A program made the translations under genes and the position numbers. From Sphingobacteriia bacterium (GTDB taxonomy: Bacteria; Bacteroidota; Bacteroidia; Chitinophagales; Chitinophagaceae): a stretch of DNA of 64,000 nucleotides. Positions 62,366 to 64,000 of this stretch are shown here, piece after piece (the stretch's first letter is position 1; the number at the start of each line of letters is the position of its first letter). The notes beneath the pieces were generated by a model. The model was not told the DNA's origin. It saw only the letters and a list, made by a program, of their open reading frames with translations, and searched no databases. The DNA lies in contig JAFKLS010000018.1 of assembly GCA_017304675.1 (NCBI GenBank), forward strand, positions 62,001-126,000. Reading direction: 5' to 3'.

Positions 62366-62965
62366 TTATTTGGTAAAGAACAGTATTGCCACCAGCAGTC
62401 CATGTTGTCCTTTTTGCGTTACCAGAAATTCCCTGATGGATTTCAGCGCTTCGGTCATGTGATTTTTCACGGTTTGCCGGGATAGTTGTAATGTTGACGC
62501 AATTTCGCTATGGTTCATTCCCTGTTCACGGGATAAAGTAAATACCAGTCGTCGCTGAGGAGAGAGTTGATCCAATGCTTCACGAAGGAATTGCTGGTAT
62601 TCTTTTTCCGCAAGTACCTGCTCGGCAGGATTCTCTACATGCTCGGCCATGCCATAGGCCACCAGTTTTTGCAGGTGTTTCCTCCTGGCGGTCGTGGTCA
62701 AAAAATTAATGGCTTTGTTGCGCGCGATCCGGGCAAGAAAAGCATCAACGTTTTGTATTTGCGGGGCGAGTTCACGGCCATACCAAATTTTAAGAAACAC
62801 ATCCATCAGCAGCTCTTCAGCGATCTCCCTTGATTTGGTGATATCAAACAAATAGTCATACAGCTTAGCCCGGTGTCTTTCAAAAAGTATATTGAAAGCC
62901 GCCTGCTCACCCTGCGCGATTTGCTGCAGGAGTGCCGGATCAGCGTATGAATGATAGTTATGCAA
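62366..62965 (-). CDS. ECF sigma factor, unit 2
   Basis: The protein has 199 residues from TTG 62965, the only start giving a full region 2. Region 2: NILFERHRAKLYDYLFDITK, REIAEELLMDVFLKIWYGRE. Region 4: LSPQRRLVFTLSREQGMNHS, EIASTLQLSRQTVKNHMTEA. It is the FecR-linked type. The second HExxH gene starts 11 bp downstream of it on the same strand, so sigma and that gene are probably co-transcribed. It is presumed partner of FecR at 58662 although 2.5 kb apart. Confidence 0.93.
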   Translation of the reverse strand: MHNYHSYADPALLQQIAQGEQAAFNILFERHRAKLYDYLFDITKSREIAEELLMDVFLKIWYGRELAPQIQNVDAFLARIARNKAINFLTTTARRKHLQKLVAYGMAEHVENPAEQVLAEKEYQQFLREALDQLSPQRRLVFTLSREQGMNHSEIASTLQLSRQTVKNHMTEALKSIREFLVTQKGQHGLLVAILFFTK

Positions 62966-63085
62966 AGCAGTGGATAGTTGTTGATAATCATGTTAAAAAT
63001 AATCATTTGGCTGCTCAAACCACGATCCAATTTCTGCAAAAGGTGGTGGATCATATTATTCATAGGACACTTACTTATTCAAAAA

Positions 63086-63108
63086 GCAGGGCATAGACAT
63101 ACCCCGCC
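63086..63108. repeat. Palindromic repeat, copy 2
   Basis: Matches 38235-38257 at 22 of 23 positions. The one change (T to C) turns an A-T pair of the hairpin into a G-T type pair, so the fold is kept. It lies 22 bp after the arabinofuranosidase stop codon, upstream of the sigma gene. Confidence 0.6.
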
Positions 63109-63129
63109 GCACATGAGAAAACGGTATTG

Positions 63130-64000
63130 TCATAGCCCCATTTGCCAATCCATACGCACCTTTGGACCAAATACCGCGCAGATCTGTCGGGTAATCATTT
63201 CTCTGGCTTCTCTGGGCAGGTCAGTATAGACCAGCTTCACTGTTGTTTGCTGGGGCGAAGCGGTGAGCAGATCACGAGTAGCATATGCCAGCGATGGGTG
63301 CTGTGCCATAGTAATAACCTGTCCCATGATATCCTGGTCAGCTTCTATGCTTAAACACAGGATGGCATTTTCATTCCAGCTAGCAGCAGCACCTTTGTTT
63401 GTAACAGGTTCACCATCGCCTGATGGCAGACCCAGCTTCACCCTGATAACGGTAAGCGAATAGGGTTTTAGCTCCACTGCCAGGGTGTGGGATAAAACAG
63501 GAATGCTTCCTTCCACTGGCGAAATAAGATTCGGTTGTGCAAGTGAATTTTCGGTTGTTGGATGACCTGATAACGTGATCACCCTGGCGGCTGCAGCAAG
63601 CACATTTCCGCCGATCCGGATACGACGACTACTGTTGCTGCCACCCGCATTCACTAGTTTACAGATCAGCTCACTGCTGCCTTCATCAATCACAGCCGAT
63701 GCCCAGATGCTGTCTTGCCCCTGGATCGTTTTACCATTCAGTGTCATAGACACAACTTTGGTTCCTGCATTGACTGAGAAGAGCTGCTGCACATAGTAAT
63801 TGGGCGTTTGATAAGACCCTGCATTATCAAACCAGATCAGATTCGGGGTCCACTGCCAGTCGTCCACGTGGGCGAACAAGGGGGCATAAGCTGCCATCGA
63901 TACAATATCACAATTACGCTCAATGCCTATCATAAACGCGGTTTCTGCCAGTGCCGTGAGCAGATTGTTCTTGTTGTGTAAACTGCCGATCTTGTCGCTT
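63130..64000 (-). CDS. GH51 alpha-L-arabinofuranosidase (N-terminus beyond window)
   Basis: The frame is open to the right edge: SLHNKNNLLTALAETAFMIG precedes the internal Met at 63933, so 63933 is not the start. About 290 C-terminal residues are seen. GIERNCDIVSMAAYAPLFAH and DDWQWTPNLIWFDNAGSYQT are signatures of GH51 arabinofuranosidases, at the end of the catalytic barrel. The C-terminal beta-domain (SLTVIRVKLG) is followed by about 90 extra residues. It would release arabinose from arabinan, arabinoxylan or arabinogalactan. It suggests, but does not prove, that the nearby SusCD units serve plant-type glycans. Confidence 0.9.
   Translation of the reverse strand, partial: SDKIGSLHNKNNLLTALAETAFMIGIERNCDIVSMAAYAPLFAHVDDWQWTPNLIWFDNAGSYQTPNYYVQQLFSVNAGTKVVSMTLNGKTIQGQDSIWASAVIDEGSSELICKLVNAGGSNSSRRIRIGGNVLAAAARVITLSGHPTTENSLAQPNLISPVEGSIPVLSHTLAVELKPYSLTVIRVKLGLPSGDGEPVTNKGAAASWNENAILCLSIEADQDIMGQVITMAQHPSLAYATRDLLTASPQQTTVKLVYTDLPREAREMITRQICAVFGPKVRMDWQMGL

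Noticed and set aside
1..64000. CRISPR array
   Set aside because: No run of short regularly spaced repeats was seen; the repeats found are inverted pairs, gene duplications or single direct repeats.

Overview
The window reads as a chromosomal segment of a Bacteroidota bacterium, most probably family Chitinophagaceae. The grounds are SusC/SusD pairs with N-terminal STN domains, ECF sigma/FecR regulation, Bacteroides-type tra genes (TraE to TraN), many lipoproteins and AT-rich intergenic DNA. No rRNA gene and no CRISPR array were seen; one tRNA gene is present.

Region 1 (1-18.8 kb) is mostly ordinary chromosome. It holds a cut metallophosphoesterase, a TonB-dependent receptor with a beta-helix lipoprotein, and an ECF sigma/anti-sigma pair followed by a fasciclin protein. 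Divergent from these are an HMA-like membrane protein and a lipoprotein with a truncated-haemoglobin fold. Then come pyruvate:ferredoxin oxidoreductase, PhoH, a glycerophosphodiesterase, a PaiB-like FMN protein, a Lys1-like dehydrogenase, HscB and a CoA-transferase.

Region 2 (18.8-33.2 kb) is an integrative conjugative element or its remnant, next to tRNA-Leu(CAA). A tyrosine integrase, with a 19-bp inverted repeat in front of it, faces a long minus-strand operon. That operon encodes a Bacteroides-type conjugation machine (TraE, F, G, three TraI-like proteins, J, K, L, M, N), an MT-A70 DNA methyltransferase and small regulators. I see no relaxase, no coupling ATPase and no second att site, so the element is incomplete, continues elsewhere, or relies on helper functions.

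Region 3 (33.2-40.2 kb) is an accessory patch. It holds a Crp-family regulator with a membrane protein, a lipoprotein with a possible cysteine-peptidase-like domain, a plus-strand set built on an N-acetylmuramoyl-L-alanine amidase, a stand-alone LytTR regulator in hairpin-rich DNA, and a secreted DsbD-alpha-like protein.

Region 4 (40.2-64 kb) carries two tandem paralogous uptake units on the minus strand. Each runs ECF sigma, FecR, SusC, SusD, thioredoxin/ankyrin protein, DUF4397-like lipoprotein. Short blocks at the gene junctions are almost identical between the units while the gene interiors are clearly diverged, which points to recombination between them. Unit 2 has an AraC-type regulator at its downstream end. 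Two convergent genes for unrelated HExxH proteins sit between its sigma factor and its FecR. The window ends inside a GH51 arabinofuranosidase gene, so the units probably serve glycan or glycoconjugate uptake, although the actual substrate cannot be read from the sequence.
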